Of a stretch of 64,000 nt of DNA, positions 19,965 through 28,673 are shown piece by piece. Every line of letters begins with the position of its first letter. Positions within the stretch are counted from its first letter, which is position 1. The DNA lies in the NCBI RefSeq assembly GCF_004295645.1, contig NZ_CP034752.1, positions 1 to 64,000 of the forward strand, in the 5' to 3' direction. The position numbers and the translations under genes are program-made. Origin of the DNA: Limnobaculum zhutongyuii (GTDB lineage: Bacteria; Pseudomonadota; Gammaproteobacteria; Enterobacterales; Enterobacteriaceae). The notes under the pieces were generated by a model. The model saw nothing but the letters and a program-made list of their open reading frames with translations, made no database searches and was not told where the DNA came from.

Positions 19965-20966
19965 ATGTTTAGGAAAAACAAAATGTCACAAGTAAGTAAA
20001 CCATCAACATGGTTACGCGCATCGGTAATGGGGTTGCTTCCAGCACTATTGGCTTTCAATGTGATGGCCAAAGGTGTTGTCAGTCATGATGAGATGGAAA
20101 TTAGTCCGGTGGATACATCGGAAACACCAGCAATCGTGATGCCAGGACCGGCGGTCACCATGACTCATACTGGTACTCAGTACGTACCGGTAGGGCGTAT
20201 TGGCGACTCCCTGTCTCAGGTGGTGTTTTATAACCCGAAGAGAGCGGGTGATAACGCTGTCGGTGTTGCCAATATTTATGTGGATCGTGAATTTCAAGGA
20301 GCGCTGAGAAGCGGTGAGTTTAGCGTGTTCTGTGTAGAACCGGGTAAACACATTATTGAAGCTTATCAGAATGATGCACCTAATTATGCGGGTAAAGAGA
20401 TCCCACGGACGATGGCTCGTCTGGACGGTGGAAAAACTTACTTTGTTGAAACTAATGCCGATCAAAACGTGGGTACACCGGTATCCGTCAACCGTACTCA
20501 GGCCGAAAATCAACTGTTTGGTTATAAAAACAGTGCCACCATTAACCGTGCTTCAGCGGTAAGAGCGTGTGAATACGTAGGTGGTATGTCACAACTGGGT
20601 AATGTGCTGTTTAGCTTTGCCGGTAGAAAAGTATCGGATATCGAAACTGGCGGTAAAGATATCGTTGAAAACATGGCGGACTATATTAAGGGCCAGCCAC
20701 AGATTCAACGAGTGGATATTGTTGGTCATGCTGACCCAGTGGGTAGCCCGGCATTCAACCAAAAACTATCAGTACAGCGTGCAGAAACCGTGAAGAAAAT
20801 GCTGGTTTCTAAAGGTGTACCGGCTTCATTACTGTTCACCAGTGGTGAAGGGGACAACAACCCAACCGTCGATTGTAGTGGTTTACCGAATAAAGAACGT
20901 AATTTCTGTAACCGTGCTAACCGTCGTGTGGATGCATTAATCCAGACAAACGGTAGTGCTGAATAA
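19965..20966 (+). CDS. OmpA-domain peptidoglycan-binding protein, locus 1
   Basis: This 333-aa exported protein has a signal peptide (hydrophobic core VMGLLPALLAFNVMA, probable cleavage before KGVV near residue 36). A domain at about residues 65-190 carries IYVDREFQGALRSGEF and VEPGKHIIEAY, which resembles small DUF2846/PEGA-like beta domains. Residues 215-330 form the OmpA C-terminal domain, with GHADPVG, LSVQRAETVKKML and NRANRRVD containing the Asp and Arg expected for peptidoglycan stem binding. Four cysteines may form disulfides. It lies between adhesin and exporter, so a role in anchoring the adhesin or secretion pore to the cell wall is likely but inferred. ATG 19965 has AGGGG at 19955-19959; ATG 19983 is an alternative start. 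Confidence 0.85.
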   Translation: MFRKNKMSQVSKPSTWLRASVMGLLPALLAFNVMAKGVVSHDEMEISPVDTSETPAIVMPGPAVTMTHTGTQYVPVGRIGDSLSQVVFYNPKRAGDNAVGVANIYVDREFQGALRSGEFSVFCVEPGKHIIEAYQNDAPNYAGKEIPRTMARLDGGKTYFVETNADQNVGTPVSVNRTQAENQLFGYKNSATINRASAVRACEYVGGMSQLGNVLFSFAGRKVSDIETGGKDIVENMADYIKGQPQIQRVDIVGHADPVGSPAFNQKLSVQRAETVKKMLVSKGVPASLLFTSGEGDNNPTVDCSGLPNKERNFCNRANRRVDALIQTNGSAE

Positions 20967-20988
20967 TCGCATGTTGTAATCAGTAAGC

Positions 20989-21013
20989 AACCGGCCTGGA
21001 TAACGGGCCGGTT
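20989..21013 (+). other. Intercistronic hairpin after OmpA-like gene 1
   Basis: AACCGGCC at 20989-20996 pairs perfectly with GGCCGGTT at 21006-21013 around a 9-nt loop. No T tract follows. The equivalent position in locus 2 has a different, longer hairpin. Confidence 0.6.
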
Positions 21014-21130
21014 AATGATACCTCCAGTGGGTTTACAGAAAGCCTGCTGACGGTATCAACAGTTATGCAGCAAGAAAATTGCCATACGTTATATTTAATG
21101 CAACATGCAATTATTAACACAGGAATAACT

Positions 21131-23296
21131 ATGAGTCAGGATTTTAATCCTAAAACTGATGCTCAACAGGACAGTTTGCTATGGTCTGTTCAATGGCTTG
21201 CGTCTTATTACAATAAGCCAGCCAGTGCAGCAGTTTTGTATGCGGGATTGCCAAGAGAAAGGAAACTCACTCCCCAATTAGCATTACGGATGCTGGATCA
21301 GATAGGTATGGGAGTTGGCTGGGTTGAAAGAGACTTAAATCAGTTATTCTCTTATCTGTTCCCGGTAGCAATTACACGTAAAGATGGTACCCACTGTATT
21401 GTTACCGAGCGGATAGGCAAGGGGGCGAATACCTCTTACAGGTTGGTTCTACCGGAGAGTGGTGGTGGTGAAGTCACGCTTCCTGCCAGCGCATTGCAGG
21501 AGGTTTATTCAGGGTTCTCATTGTTGTGTAACCCCAAACCGAAACTGGATGAGCGCAGTAATGACTGTCTACCAGAGACTAATAAAGAAGGCCACTGGCT
21601 GTTTTCTACCTTATGGCGTTACCGTCACTATTTCGCCAGCGCAGCCCTTGCCGCGCTGTTAGCTAACGTTCTGACTCTGGCCTCCACCTTCTTCACCATG
21701 AACGTGTATGACCGAGTGGTACCCACTCAGGCTTATGTGACCTTATGGTCTCTGGCGGTGGGTGTTGGTATTGCGATTACCTTTGAGTTTATTTCAAGGT
21801 TAGTGAGGGCTCACTTAATTGATATTGCAGGTAAAAAGGCCGATTTACTTTTGGGGACCATGCTATTTCGGCAGGTAATGTCCATTCGTATGGAGAATAA
21901 ACCGCAGTCATCAGGCTCTTTTGCCAACCAGTTGCGCGAGTTTGAATCGGTACGGGATTTCGTCACTTCAGCGACGTTATCGACGTTGTCCGATCTGCCG
22001 TTTTGTCTTCTGTTTCTGTTTATTATCTATCTGGTGGCAGGTCCTCTGGCATTGGTTACCCTGGGTGCAATCCCTGTCATTTTGATTGTCAGCATCTATA
22101 TTCAATGGCCGCTGTCAAAAAACATGAAAGAAAATATGAGAGAAATCTCTCTCAAACAGGGATTACTGATTGAAACCATCGACGGAATGGAATCCCTGAA
22201 AGCAGCCCGTGGTGAAGGGGTGATGCAAAAACGCTGGGAGGATTTCAGCGCGTTGGCTGCGGCTTCTTCTATGAAATCAAAAGCGCTATCGAGCTTTATG
22301 ACCACTTTCGTGTCTTTTGTTCAGCAACTGACAACGGTAGTACTAGTGGTATGGGGTGTTTATCTGATTCATGCCGGTGAGTTAACCATGGGCTCAATGA
22401 TCGGTGCGGTGATCCTGTCAGGGCGGACATTGTCACCGCTGGGTTCTGTTGTTGGTTTGGCGATCCGTTTCCAGCAGGCTAAGGCAGCACTGGGTTCTCT
22501 GAACCAATTGATGAAAATGCCAAGAGAGCGGGATGAAAAAATTAACTACCTGTCAGCACCAAGTTTCACCGGCAATTTACGTTTAAGAAACGTCAACTTT
22601 AGCTACCCAAGCAGCAACATGATGATGGCGGCACCGGTAGTGCTACAAAAAATCAACTTCGCCATTCGTCAGGGTGAGCGAGTTGCCATTCTAGGCAGTA
22701 TCGGTAGCGGTAAGTCAACGTTATTGAAAGTCATGGCGCGATTATTCCAACCAAGTAACGGGCAACTGATGATTGATAACGTGGATGCTACTCAGGTAGA
22801 TCCTGCGGACTGGCGTACTTCTGTTGGTTATGTGGGGCAAGACAGTCGCCTGTTTTTCGGTACGCTGCGTGAAAACGTGACTATCGGTAACCCATCGGCA
22901 ACCACTGAAGAGATCCTGGCGGTAGCCCGCATGACCGGATTGGATAAAGTGGCAATGCGTCATCCATTAGGTTTTGAAATGCCCATCGGTGAGATGGGGC
23001 AGGGTATCTCTGGTGGTCAAAAACAGCTGGTCTCACTGGCCCGCTGCCTGTTGTTAAAGCCGAAAATTTTGCTGATGGATGAACCGACCAGTTCCATGGA
23101 TGCCATGACTGAGTTGCAATTTATTCAGCAGTTAAAGGCTGCTATTAGCGATCAAACGCTAATATTGGTTACACATCGTTTCTCTCTGTTGGAGCTGGTC
23201 GATCGTCTGATTGTGCTGGATGAGGGCAAAGTAGTGGCTGACGGACCGAAAGAAGAAGTCATCGCGGCTTTGAAGGCCAACGGTAAAGCACAATAA
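21131..23296 (+). CDS. LapB-type type I secretion ABC transporter, locus 1
   Basis: This 721-aa inner-membrane exporter ATPase powers secretion of the adhesin. The N-terminal region (residues 1-130) is a C39-peptidase-like domain without the catalytic cysteine motif, as in HlyB and LapB, which bind but do not cleave substrate. A six-helix transmembrane region spans about 155-430. The ATPase domain has Walker A GSIGSGKST near residue 521, signature ISGGQKQLVSLARCLL near 625, Walker B ILLMDEPTSSMD near 645, and the switch histidine in LVTHRFSLL. I chose ATG 21131 because it gives MSQDFNPKTDAQQ, matching the paralog at 49702 in start and length, and follows AGGAATAACT; an upstream in-frame ATG at 21065 lacks both. 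The adaptor gene lies 96 bp downstream. Confidence 0.93.
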   Translation: MSQDFNPKTDAQQDSLLWSVQWLASYYNKPASAAVLYAGLPRERKLTPQLALRMLDQIGMGVGWVERDLNQLFSYLFPVAITRKDGTHCIVTERIGKGANTSYRLVLPESGGGEVTLPASALQEVYSGFSLLCNPKPKLDERSNDCLPETNKEGHWLFSTLWRYRHYFASAALAALLANVLTLASTFFTMNVYDRVVPTQAYVTLWSLAVGVGIAITFEFISRLVRAHLIDIAGKKADLLLGTMLFRQVMSIRMENKPQSSGSFANQLREFESVRDFVTSATLSTLSDLPFCLLFLFIIYLVAGPLALVTLGAIPVILIVSIYIQWPLSKNMKENMREISLKQGLLIETIDGMESLKAARGEGVMQKRWEDFSALAAASSMKSKALSSFMTTFVSFVQQLTTVVLVVWGVYLIHAGELTMGSMIGAVILSGRTLSPLGSVVGLAIRFQQAKAALGSLNQLMKMPRERDEKINYLSAPSFTGNLRLRNVNFSYPSSNMMMAAPVVLQKINFAIRQGERVAILGSIGSGKSTLLKVMARLFQPSNGQLMIDNVDATQVDPADWRTSVGYVGQDSRLFFGTLRENVTIGNPSATTEEILAVARMTGLDKVAMRHPLGFEMPIGEMGQGISGGQKQLVSLARCLLLKPKILLMDEPTSSMDAMTELQFIQQLKAAISDQTLILVTHRFSLLELVDRLIVLDEGKVVADGPKEEVIAALKANGKAQ

Positions 23297-23392
23297 CAGA
23301 CAGTTTTCAGATTATCTCAGGCATAAAGTTATATAGAAATTAACGGAGCCGAAAGTGACAGATAGCAATAATGGTGTGGGGAATCAGGTTCC

Positions 23393-24649
23393 ATGACAGA
23401 CAAAAAACCAAAAGTGAGTGGAGGGTTACCTTCACCGACAGGCAAAGTGCAATCAGGTGATTTGCCTTATATGCGCGATCTACAGGAAGCGTTGATCGAA
23501 CAGAAAACGCCGTTCAGTATGATCATGCTCTATTTAATTGCTGCCGTACTGGTAGTTGCCATTGTCTGGGCGAAATTTGCCCGGGTAGAAGAAGTGACTC
23601 TGGGGGAAGGACGAATTATTCCCGCCAGCCGTGAACAGGTTATTCAGAGTCTTGAAGGCGGGATCCTGGAAGAGCTGAATGTGCATGAAGGAGACATCGT
23701 AGAGAAAGGCCAGGTGCTGCTGAAAATTGACCCAACGCGGGTAGGTGCAGTGTACCGTGAAGGGGTTTCTAAAGTGATTGGTCTGAAAGCTTCGATTGCC
23801 CGATTGCGTGCAGAAGCCTACGGTACTCCATTGGAATTCCCGGCTGATGTGAGAGCAGTACCATCGGTAGTAAAAGATGAAACTCAGGCTTATAACGCCC
23901 GTAAACAAACGCTGGACGAGAGTGTTAAGACGCTAAGAACCAGTCTGCAACTGGCACAAAGTGAAATTAATCTGTCTGAGCCACTGATGAAAAAAGGGCT
24001 CATGTCCGAAGTGGAACTGTTAAGGATGCGCCGTCAGGCCAATGAATTCAGCCTGCAAATTGCAGAGCGGCAGAACCGGTTCCGTTCTGAAGCTAACGCC
24101 GATCTTACTAAGTTTGAAAGTGAACTGGCCCAGACCATTGAAAACGTAGCGGCGCGGGAAGATGTGATGAACCGTACCACCATCGTTGCACCTGTACGGG
24201 GTACGGTAAATAACATCAGAGTTACCACGGTGGGTGGGGTTATTCAGCAGGGAGCGGAAATCATGGCGATTATCCCGCTGGAAGACCAGCTGTTGGTGGA
24301 GGCCAAGATTAAACCTTCCGATGTGGCGTTCTTACACCCGGGCCTTCGCGCAACGGTAAAAATCACCGCTTATGACTATTCTATTTATGGTGGGCTTAGC
24401 GGCACGCTGGAGCATATCAGCCCGGATACCCTGAAAGATGAAGATAAAATGCGTCAGGGCCGTGGCGATAGCACCTATTACCGAGTGCTGGTACGTACCG
24501 ATAAGGCAGCATTGACGGCTAAGGATAAGGTCTTCCCGATTATGCCGGGCATGATAGCCACGGTAGAAATCAGAACAGGAGAGAAAACCATACTGGATTA
24601 CATCCTGAAACCAGTCTTGAAAGCCAGAGAAGCGTTCCGGGAGCGGTAA
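23393..24649 (+). CDS. HlyD/LapC-type membrane fusion adaptor, locus 1
   Basis: This 418-aa periplasmic adaptor links the ABC exporter to the TolC-like channel. A short cytoplasmic N terminus is followed by one transmembrane segment at about residues 43-60 (IMLYLIAAVLVVAIVWAKF). The lipoyl half-motif LEGGILEELNVHEGDIVEKG comes next, then a coiled-coil hairpin (about 120-250) and the second half-motif IVAPVRGTVNNI. The C-terminal beta domain ends in the adaptor signature MPGMIATVEIRTGEKTILDY, with the tail KPVLKAREAFRER. The Shine-Dalgarno sequence is weak. Its 3' end (24527-24645) is nearly identical at DNA level to the locus 2 copy although the rest of the gene differs at many silent sites. 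Confidence 0.93.
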   Translation: MTDKKPKVSGGLPSPTGKVQSGDLPYMRDLQEALIEQKTPFSMIMLYLIAAVLVVAIVWAKFARVEEVTLGEGRIIPASREQVIQSLEGGILEELNVHEGDIVEKGQVLLKIDPTRVGAVYREGVSKVIGLKASIARLRAEAYGTPLEFPADVRAVPSVVKDETQAYNARKQTLDESVKTLRTSLQLAQSEINLSEPLMKKGLMSEVELLRMRRQANEFSLQIAERQNRFRSEANADLTKFESELAQTIENVAAREDVMNRTTIVAPVRGTVNNIRVTTVGGVIQQGAEIMAIIPLEDQLLVEAKIKPSDVAFLHPGLRATVKITAYDYSIYGGLSGTLEHISPDTLKDEDKMRQGRGDSTYYRVLVRTDKAALTAKDKVFPIMPGMIATVEIRTGEKTILDYILKPVLKAREAFRER

Positions 24650-24657
24650 GAAAAAAT

Positions 24658-27066
24658 ATGAAAATCAAACAACTTGCCTTGCTAACGTTGTCGCTATCAG
24701 TGTCTTTAACCACTGCGACATCAGCACGGGTAGATGACAGCCTGATGCAGTCACTGCAGCCGGGCCGCCGGGCGGGGGTGGTTAATCCGCCGCCACCGGC
24801 AATGAAGAAGCCAGTAGAACCATCAATTGCTGTGGATCAGGCTGGTTCGTCAGAACCAGTGATAATTATGCCAACGCCGGTATCTGCTACACCGGCTCGT
24901 TCCGTTCAGCCACCAGTGGCTGTTGCAACCATTGGTCGGGATGGTAAAGGCTGGGTGGCAGATCCACCAAAGGTTAAATCAACTATTCAACCAGAACCCG
25001 TTAGCCAACCTTCACGTGCAACGACGGCTGCCAGTCATGATAATCAGGTACTGGAGCTGATGGACATTGATACGGCACAGCCTCCAGTGGAGCCGGTAGC
25101 TAAAAATGTGAATACACCGGTTGTGGAACCCCGGCCAGTCAGTACAGTACAAAATGCGGTACTGACCGCGCCGATAGCAACGGTTGGCCGTGATGGTAAG
25201 CAATGGCAGGTAACTAATACTCCAGCTAAGTCTGATTCAGCAGGAACTTCATCGCACGATTCTTCATCGATGGAGTTTGTCTCTGTGGAAAATGCAGAGA
25301 AGATAGCTGAAAAGGCGGAGAGTGCAGTATTTTCTAACGAGCCTGAGCCAAAACGGAGTTCACAAAACCCAGCTCCGGTTGTGGCGATGGTGCCAGTATC
25401 TAATACGCCAAATTCGGTTGATATGACTCCTTCAAATATCAATCAGAAGATTACGCCGGTAGCATCCGGTCAGCCAGTCACTGCTCCTCCATCGTCAAAA
25501 GTCATCAACAAAGGCCATGACACGGAACAGCTCAGTTTTACCGATATCGCATTAGACTCTACCGAGCCAATGACGGAATCAACGCCAATTGCAGCTCAAA
25601 CGACAACTACGGAGTCAGCAACGACACTGACCGATACCCGACCAGCGATCCAACCGGTATCTGGCAAGAGTAAGGCGGTTCAAAATGAGGTTGTGGATAC
25701 TTCGGCGAGGCCATCTAAGGCAGATCAAGCGGTTGAGAAGGATATTCTGAACTGGACGGTGACGGATACCTCTCTGGCACCGGTTGATACCACCAGCAGT
25801 GCAGATTTATATAAGTCAGCGCCTAAACTTTCTACTACCGGTGGTAATAAAGCTTCCGTTGATTTTATCAAGAACACGGTACGCCAGGCTCTGGTGTTCA
25901 GTCCTGAAATTCGTAATGCCGAGGCGGTATCAACGGCATCTCGCTATGACATTGATGAAATTAAAGGAAAGCGCTGGCCTCAGGTAAAAGTGGGTGCTAA
26001 CTCACCGATATCCAGTTTTGGTGGGGGTAAAAGCGTCAATAATTCAACGGATGTCAGTGACACCAGTGGTTCGGTTTCGATGACCACCACGGTTTATGAC
26101 TTTGGTAAAACCAGCAGTGGTATTCAGAGTGCTGAAGAAACTTCCAAAGCATCGCTGGAATTAGAAAAACTGACGCGCAACCAGATAGCTTTCCAGACCA
26201 TTTCCGGTTTGCTGGAATTGGATAAATATCAGAAAGATATCAAAGTTGCCAAGCTGTATCAGACCCGAATGGCCGATCTGGTGAAAATGCTGTCACAAAT
26301 TACGGAAACGGATAAAGGCCGGGGAAGCGAGCTGGTTCAGGCACGTTCCAAACTGTTGCAGGCTCAGACTAACGTTCAGCAGCTGGAAAGCAAATGGCGT
26401 GAAACTCAGATCAAAATGACCCGACTGGTTGGCCATGAAGTACAAGTGCCGGAAAACCTGAAATGGGAAGGCTCAGATCTGTCCACACAAACTATTCTGA
26501 CTGCGCTGGATCATCATCCGCAAATTCTGAAGGCGAAGGCTGAAGTACAGGCCAGTTTGCACAAGGCGGATGCCATCAAGTCCTCTTCTTATCCGAATAT
26601 CAACTGGGTAGTCTCAAAGAGCAGTGCTAAAGATATAAACGGCGATGAGCAGGCCTGGTATACGGGCGTTAACGTTGAGTGGGATCTGTTTACCGGAGGT
26701 TCCGCATCGGCATCTCAGGCCGCGGCCACTCAGCGTGCTCAGGCGACCCAAATGCAGTTTGAAACCACGGTGCTGGAGTTGAAATACCGTATCCGCAGCA
26801 TGATCCAGACCCGGGATTCCTCATTCGAACGGGCAGAAGAGTATCGTAATTTATCGGCAGATACCGATCGGGTAAGAACCATGTTCTACGAGCAGTGGTA
26901 TTACCTGGGTAAACGTTCATTGCTGGATGTTCTGACAGCTGAAAACGACCACTTTAACAACCAAATTTCGGCAATAAACAATCAGTACGACGGTTATACG
27001 GCGAATATCAGCATTATGTCGGAATCAGCAATGTTACTGAACTGGTTAGGTATGCCGGTTTATTGA
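24658..27066 (+). CDS. TolC/LapE-type outer-membrane factor with long N-terminal extension, locus 1
   Basis: This 802-aa protein has a signal peptide (MKIKQLALLTLSLSVSLTTA, cleavage near TSA). It is nearly twice the usual 430-480 aa of TolC-type outer-membrane efflux proteins. The C-terminal half from about residue 398 (VDFIKNTVRQALVFSPEIRN) is the channel domain, with YDFGKT, the coiled-coil repeats, and KRSLLDVLTAENDHFNNQI. Residues 30-390 are low-complexity, rich in Pro, Thr, Ser and Val. They carry recurring short motifs: TIGRDGKGW and TVGRDGKQW near 89 and 174, and LELMDID, MEFVSVE and LSFTDIA near 129, 203 and 291. The gene starts 8 bp after the adaptor stop, so coupling is likely. The extension is presumably periplasmic and its role is unknown. 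Confidence 0.88.
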   Translation: MKIKQLALLTLSLSVSLTTATSARVDDSLMQSLQPGRRAGVVNPPPPAMKKPVEPSIAVDQAGSSEPVIIMPTPVSATPARSVQPPVAVATIGRDGKGWVADPPKVKSTIQPEPVSQPSRATTAASHDNQVLELMDIDTAQPPVEPVAKNVNTPVVEPRPVSTVQNAVLTAPIATVGRDGKQWQVTNTPAKSDSAGTSSHDSSSMEFVSVENAEKIAEKAESAVFSNEPEPKRSSQNPAPVVAMVPVSNTPNSVDMTPSNINQKITPVASGQPVTAPPSSKVINKGHDTEQLSFTDIALDSTEPMTESTPIAAQTTTTESATTLTDTRPAIQPVSGKSKAVQNEVVDTSARPSKADQAVEKDILNWTVTDTSLAPVDTTSSADLYKSAPKLSTTGGNKASVDFIKNTVRQALVFSPEIRNAEAVSTASRYDIDEIKGKRWPQVKVGANSPISSFGGGKSVNNSTDVSDTSGSVSMTTTVYDFGKTSSGIQSAEETSKASLELEKLTRNQIAFQTISGLLELDKYQKDIKVAKLYQTRMADLVKMLSQITETDKGRGSELVQARSKLLQAQTNVQQLESKWRETQIKMTRLVGHEVQVPENLKWEGSDLSTQTILTALDHHPQILKAKAEVQASLHKADAIKSSSYPNINWVVSKSSAKDINGDEQAWYTGVNVEWDLFTGGSASASQAAATQRAQATQMQFETTVLELKYRIRSMIQTRDSSFERAEEYRNLSADTDRVRTMFYEQWYYLGKRSLLDVLTAENDHFNNQISAINNQYDGYTANISIMSESAMLLNWLGMPVY

Positions 27067-27087
27067 TCATATGTTGAACAGAGAGTT

Positions 27088-27122
27088 GGAGGGCTATTAG
27101 CAAGTATTGTTAATAGCCCTCC
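27088..27122 (+). other. Hairpin after outer-membrane factor gene 1
   Basis: GGAGGGCTATTA at 27088-27099 pairs perfectly over 12 bp with 27111-27122 around an 11-nt loop. No T tract follows. Locus 2 has a 10-bp perfect hairpin of different sequence at the same place. Confidence 0.65.
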
Positions 27123-27187
27123 TGTGTAAGAGCCATCACGATTGTAAATTTAATGGATATCGTGATGAGGATCATGGAGGGTTTGTA

Positions 27188-27463
27188 GTGAAAAATGATG
27201 TACCTATTTGCCACCACTGCGATCGCAGCAATGGCATAAAAAGGCATGGTATTACTCAGTCAGGTCACCAGCGTTATCTCTGTACGTTATGCAAAAGAAC
27301 GTTTCAAACGGGTTATATTTATAAAGGACGTGAACAACATATTATTGGTCAAATTGAGCGATTGATGGCCGATAATCTCACGCCTAAACAGATTAGTGCA
27401 GAACTTCAGGTGGATTTAGAGACTGTGGAGTTGCATATCAAGAGATTAATCTCTCAGTCATAA
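27188..27463 (+). CDS. InsA-like zinc-ribbon/HTH small protein, locus 1
   Basis: This 91-aa protein has a four-cysteine zinc ribbon (C8, C11, C32, C35) in the context PICHHC...GHQRYLCTLCKRTFQ. It strongly resembles the N-terminal part of InsA of IS1 as I remember it. A helix-turn-helix-like second half follows (LTPKQISAELQVDLETVELHIKRL). GTG 27188 is chosen because GGAGG at 27176-27180 is spaced 7 nt from it and because it aligns with the ATG start of the paralog at 55777; an upstream ATG at 27107 lies inside a hairpin. No insB/DDE transposase frame and no IS1 ends are visible, so it looks like a stand-alone DNA-binding protein, perhaps a domesticated transposon repressor. It may regulate the adhesin loci; that is inference. 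Confidence 0.75.
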   Translation: MKNDVPICHHCDRSNGIKRHGITQSGHQRYLCTLCKRTFQTGYIYKGREQHIIGQIERLMADNLTPKQISAELQVDLETVELHIKRLISQS

Positions 27464-27487
27464 AACGTTTACATCGCCTTTGTATCA

Positions 27488-27519
27488 GAGCCTGATATCG
27501 CTGACTTAAGCACAGGCTC
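27488..27519 (+). other. Weak hairpin after InsA-like gene 1
   Basis: GAGCCTG at 27488-27494 pairs with CAGGCTC at 27513-27519 around an 18-nt loop, 24 bp after the stop codon. The tail has only three T residues in a row, so termination is uncertain. Confidence 0.3.
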
Positions 27520-27561
27520 AGTTTCCCACCCGTTTATTCAAAAACTCAACGGTTTAAAATA

Positions 27562-27723
27562 GTATAAAATGCTGTACCAATAACGCAGAAATGAACCGCC
27601 AGATGTAATTATAATTTTGTTGGTCAGATTGAAAGGCTGTTGCTTGATGGCTTAGCTCTTGGCCAATTAATGAAGCAATTCAAATTGAATTTAATACTTT
27701 ATAACAACACATTAAGAAATTTT
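27562..27723 (+). pseudogene. Decayed third copy of the InsA-like gene
   Basis: Bases 27616-27723 translate in one frame to FVGQIERLLLDGLALGQL and further residues that line up codon by codon with the second half of both intact InsA-like proteins (IIGQIERLMADNLTPKQI; AAQVERLLTDELTPEQI). Upstream, 27562-27587 resembles the first 26 bases of the intact gene (AAAATG, then TGTACC), at about 18 of 26 positions. Compared with the intact copy, about 99 bp covering the zinc ribbon are missing, and a stop interrupts the frame near 27592. It lies about 100 bp after the intact gene. Confidence 0.55.
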
Positions 27724-28522
27724 TGTTCGTATCAAATAAATCTATATTCAATTGATTTGTATGGTTTATTTATTTTTGTGTTATTCAAGTAGTCGCTTTT
27801 TTTTGAATTATTTTCTGTCACTCCCCCCTGTTAATCACTATGTGCAAAGTAAACCCGTTATCGGTTAGTTATCAATCGTGTTGTTTTTGATAAAGGTAAA
27901 TCTTGGATTATTGTTCACTTACGTTACTATTTATACCGTATTTTCACTATTAAACTGGTTGTTTTACATTCGCTTTTCTTATTGAAGAATAAGGTTATTT
28001 TTTATTTTTTAGTTCAAATGTGGGGTCTTAAATAACAATGCACTGCTCAAAAAACGGGATTTTTATTGTTTTTTCGGTTTATGGTTATTGTTAAGGTTAA
28101 TGTAACGGATGTTATTATTTTTTGTTACACATTTTTTTATGATTTCAATTGGGTTGTTTTTTTATATGTAAGTTACAAATCCACCATTTTATTAAGAATT
28201 TGACATTGCTTTTAATTCGTATAATCAATTGATTATAAAGGATATTTATTTTTTTTGTTTTGTGTTGTTTTTAAATCATGGTATTTTTTTAAAAAATTTC
28301 ATTAAATTATCATTGAGTTACATATCAATTCTCATTTAATTAAAGGTTGTTTTTTGAACTAATAATCTAAAGAATGTTTGTTAATTATATAAAATTCGTT
28401 TATATCTTTTTAATCAGTATAACCTTTAAATAAAACTGCTCCTAATTACTCATATAGATTTCTTGCCTGAAAAATTCGCTTACAAAAGAACAAAGAACTG
28501 AAATATGTTTTACAAAAAATTC
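27724..28522. other. AT-rich intergenic region before adhesin 2
   Basis: About 800 bp of very AT-rich DNA with many T runs and no gene that I can support. AAATGTGGGGTCTTAAATAA at 28017-28036 resembles AAATGTGGCCTTAAATAA upstream of adhesin 1 (7360-7377), and a shorter TTTGTGGCTTAAAT occurs upstream of adhesin 3 (56324-56337). Confidence 0.55.
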
Positions 28523-28558
28523 ATTCGATCGCGCAATGTGTTGGAGTTGGGGTAATAT
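28523..28558 (+). promoter_or_regulatory. Shared upstream element, adhesin 2
   Basis: ATTCGATCGCG at 28523-28533 is followed 30 bp from its start by TAATAT (28553-28558) preceded by TGGGG. The same 11-mer with identical 30-bp spacing occurs before adhesin 3. TAATAT lies 116 bp before the ATG. Confidence 0.6.
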
Positions 28559-28656
28559 AACGCGTGAATGTGTGTTATTTGTGCAGACTTAATGTGTGGA
28601 TTTTGTTTTAGTGTTTAGCGCGGAACGCGAGAGACTTTCAGGAAATATGTAAGGAT

Positions 28657-28673
28657 AAAGGAGTTATTCTAGT
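28657..28673 (+). promoter_or_regulatory. Conserved ribosome binding site, adhesin 2
   Basis: ATATGTAAGGATAAAGGAG and the following TTATTCT (28646-28670) are identical to the leader of adhesin 3. The sequence places a strong Shine-Dalgarno site just before ATG 28674. Confidence 0.85.

Noticed and set aside
21065..21130. 22-residue N-terminal extension of the locus 1 exporter (ATG 21065)
   Set aside because: The paralog at 49702 starts at the MSQDF position, and a ribosome binding site precedes ATG 21131, not ATG 21065.
23355..23396. 13-codon frame starting GTG whose stop overlaps the locus 1 adaptor start (ATGA)
   Set aside because: A possible coupling leader peptide, but the matching region of locus 2 is not open in the same way (stop after eight codons).
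27107..27187. 27-residue N-terminal extension of the InsA-like protein of locus 1
   Set aside because: The upstream ATG lies within the loop of a 12-bp hairpin. GGAGG before GTG 27188 and the paralog start support the shorter protein.
27188..27463. Complete IS1 insertion at the InsA-like genes
   Set aside because: No insB, no terminal inverted repeats and no target duplication could be seen around either copy.
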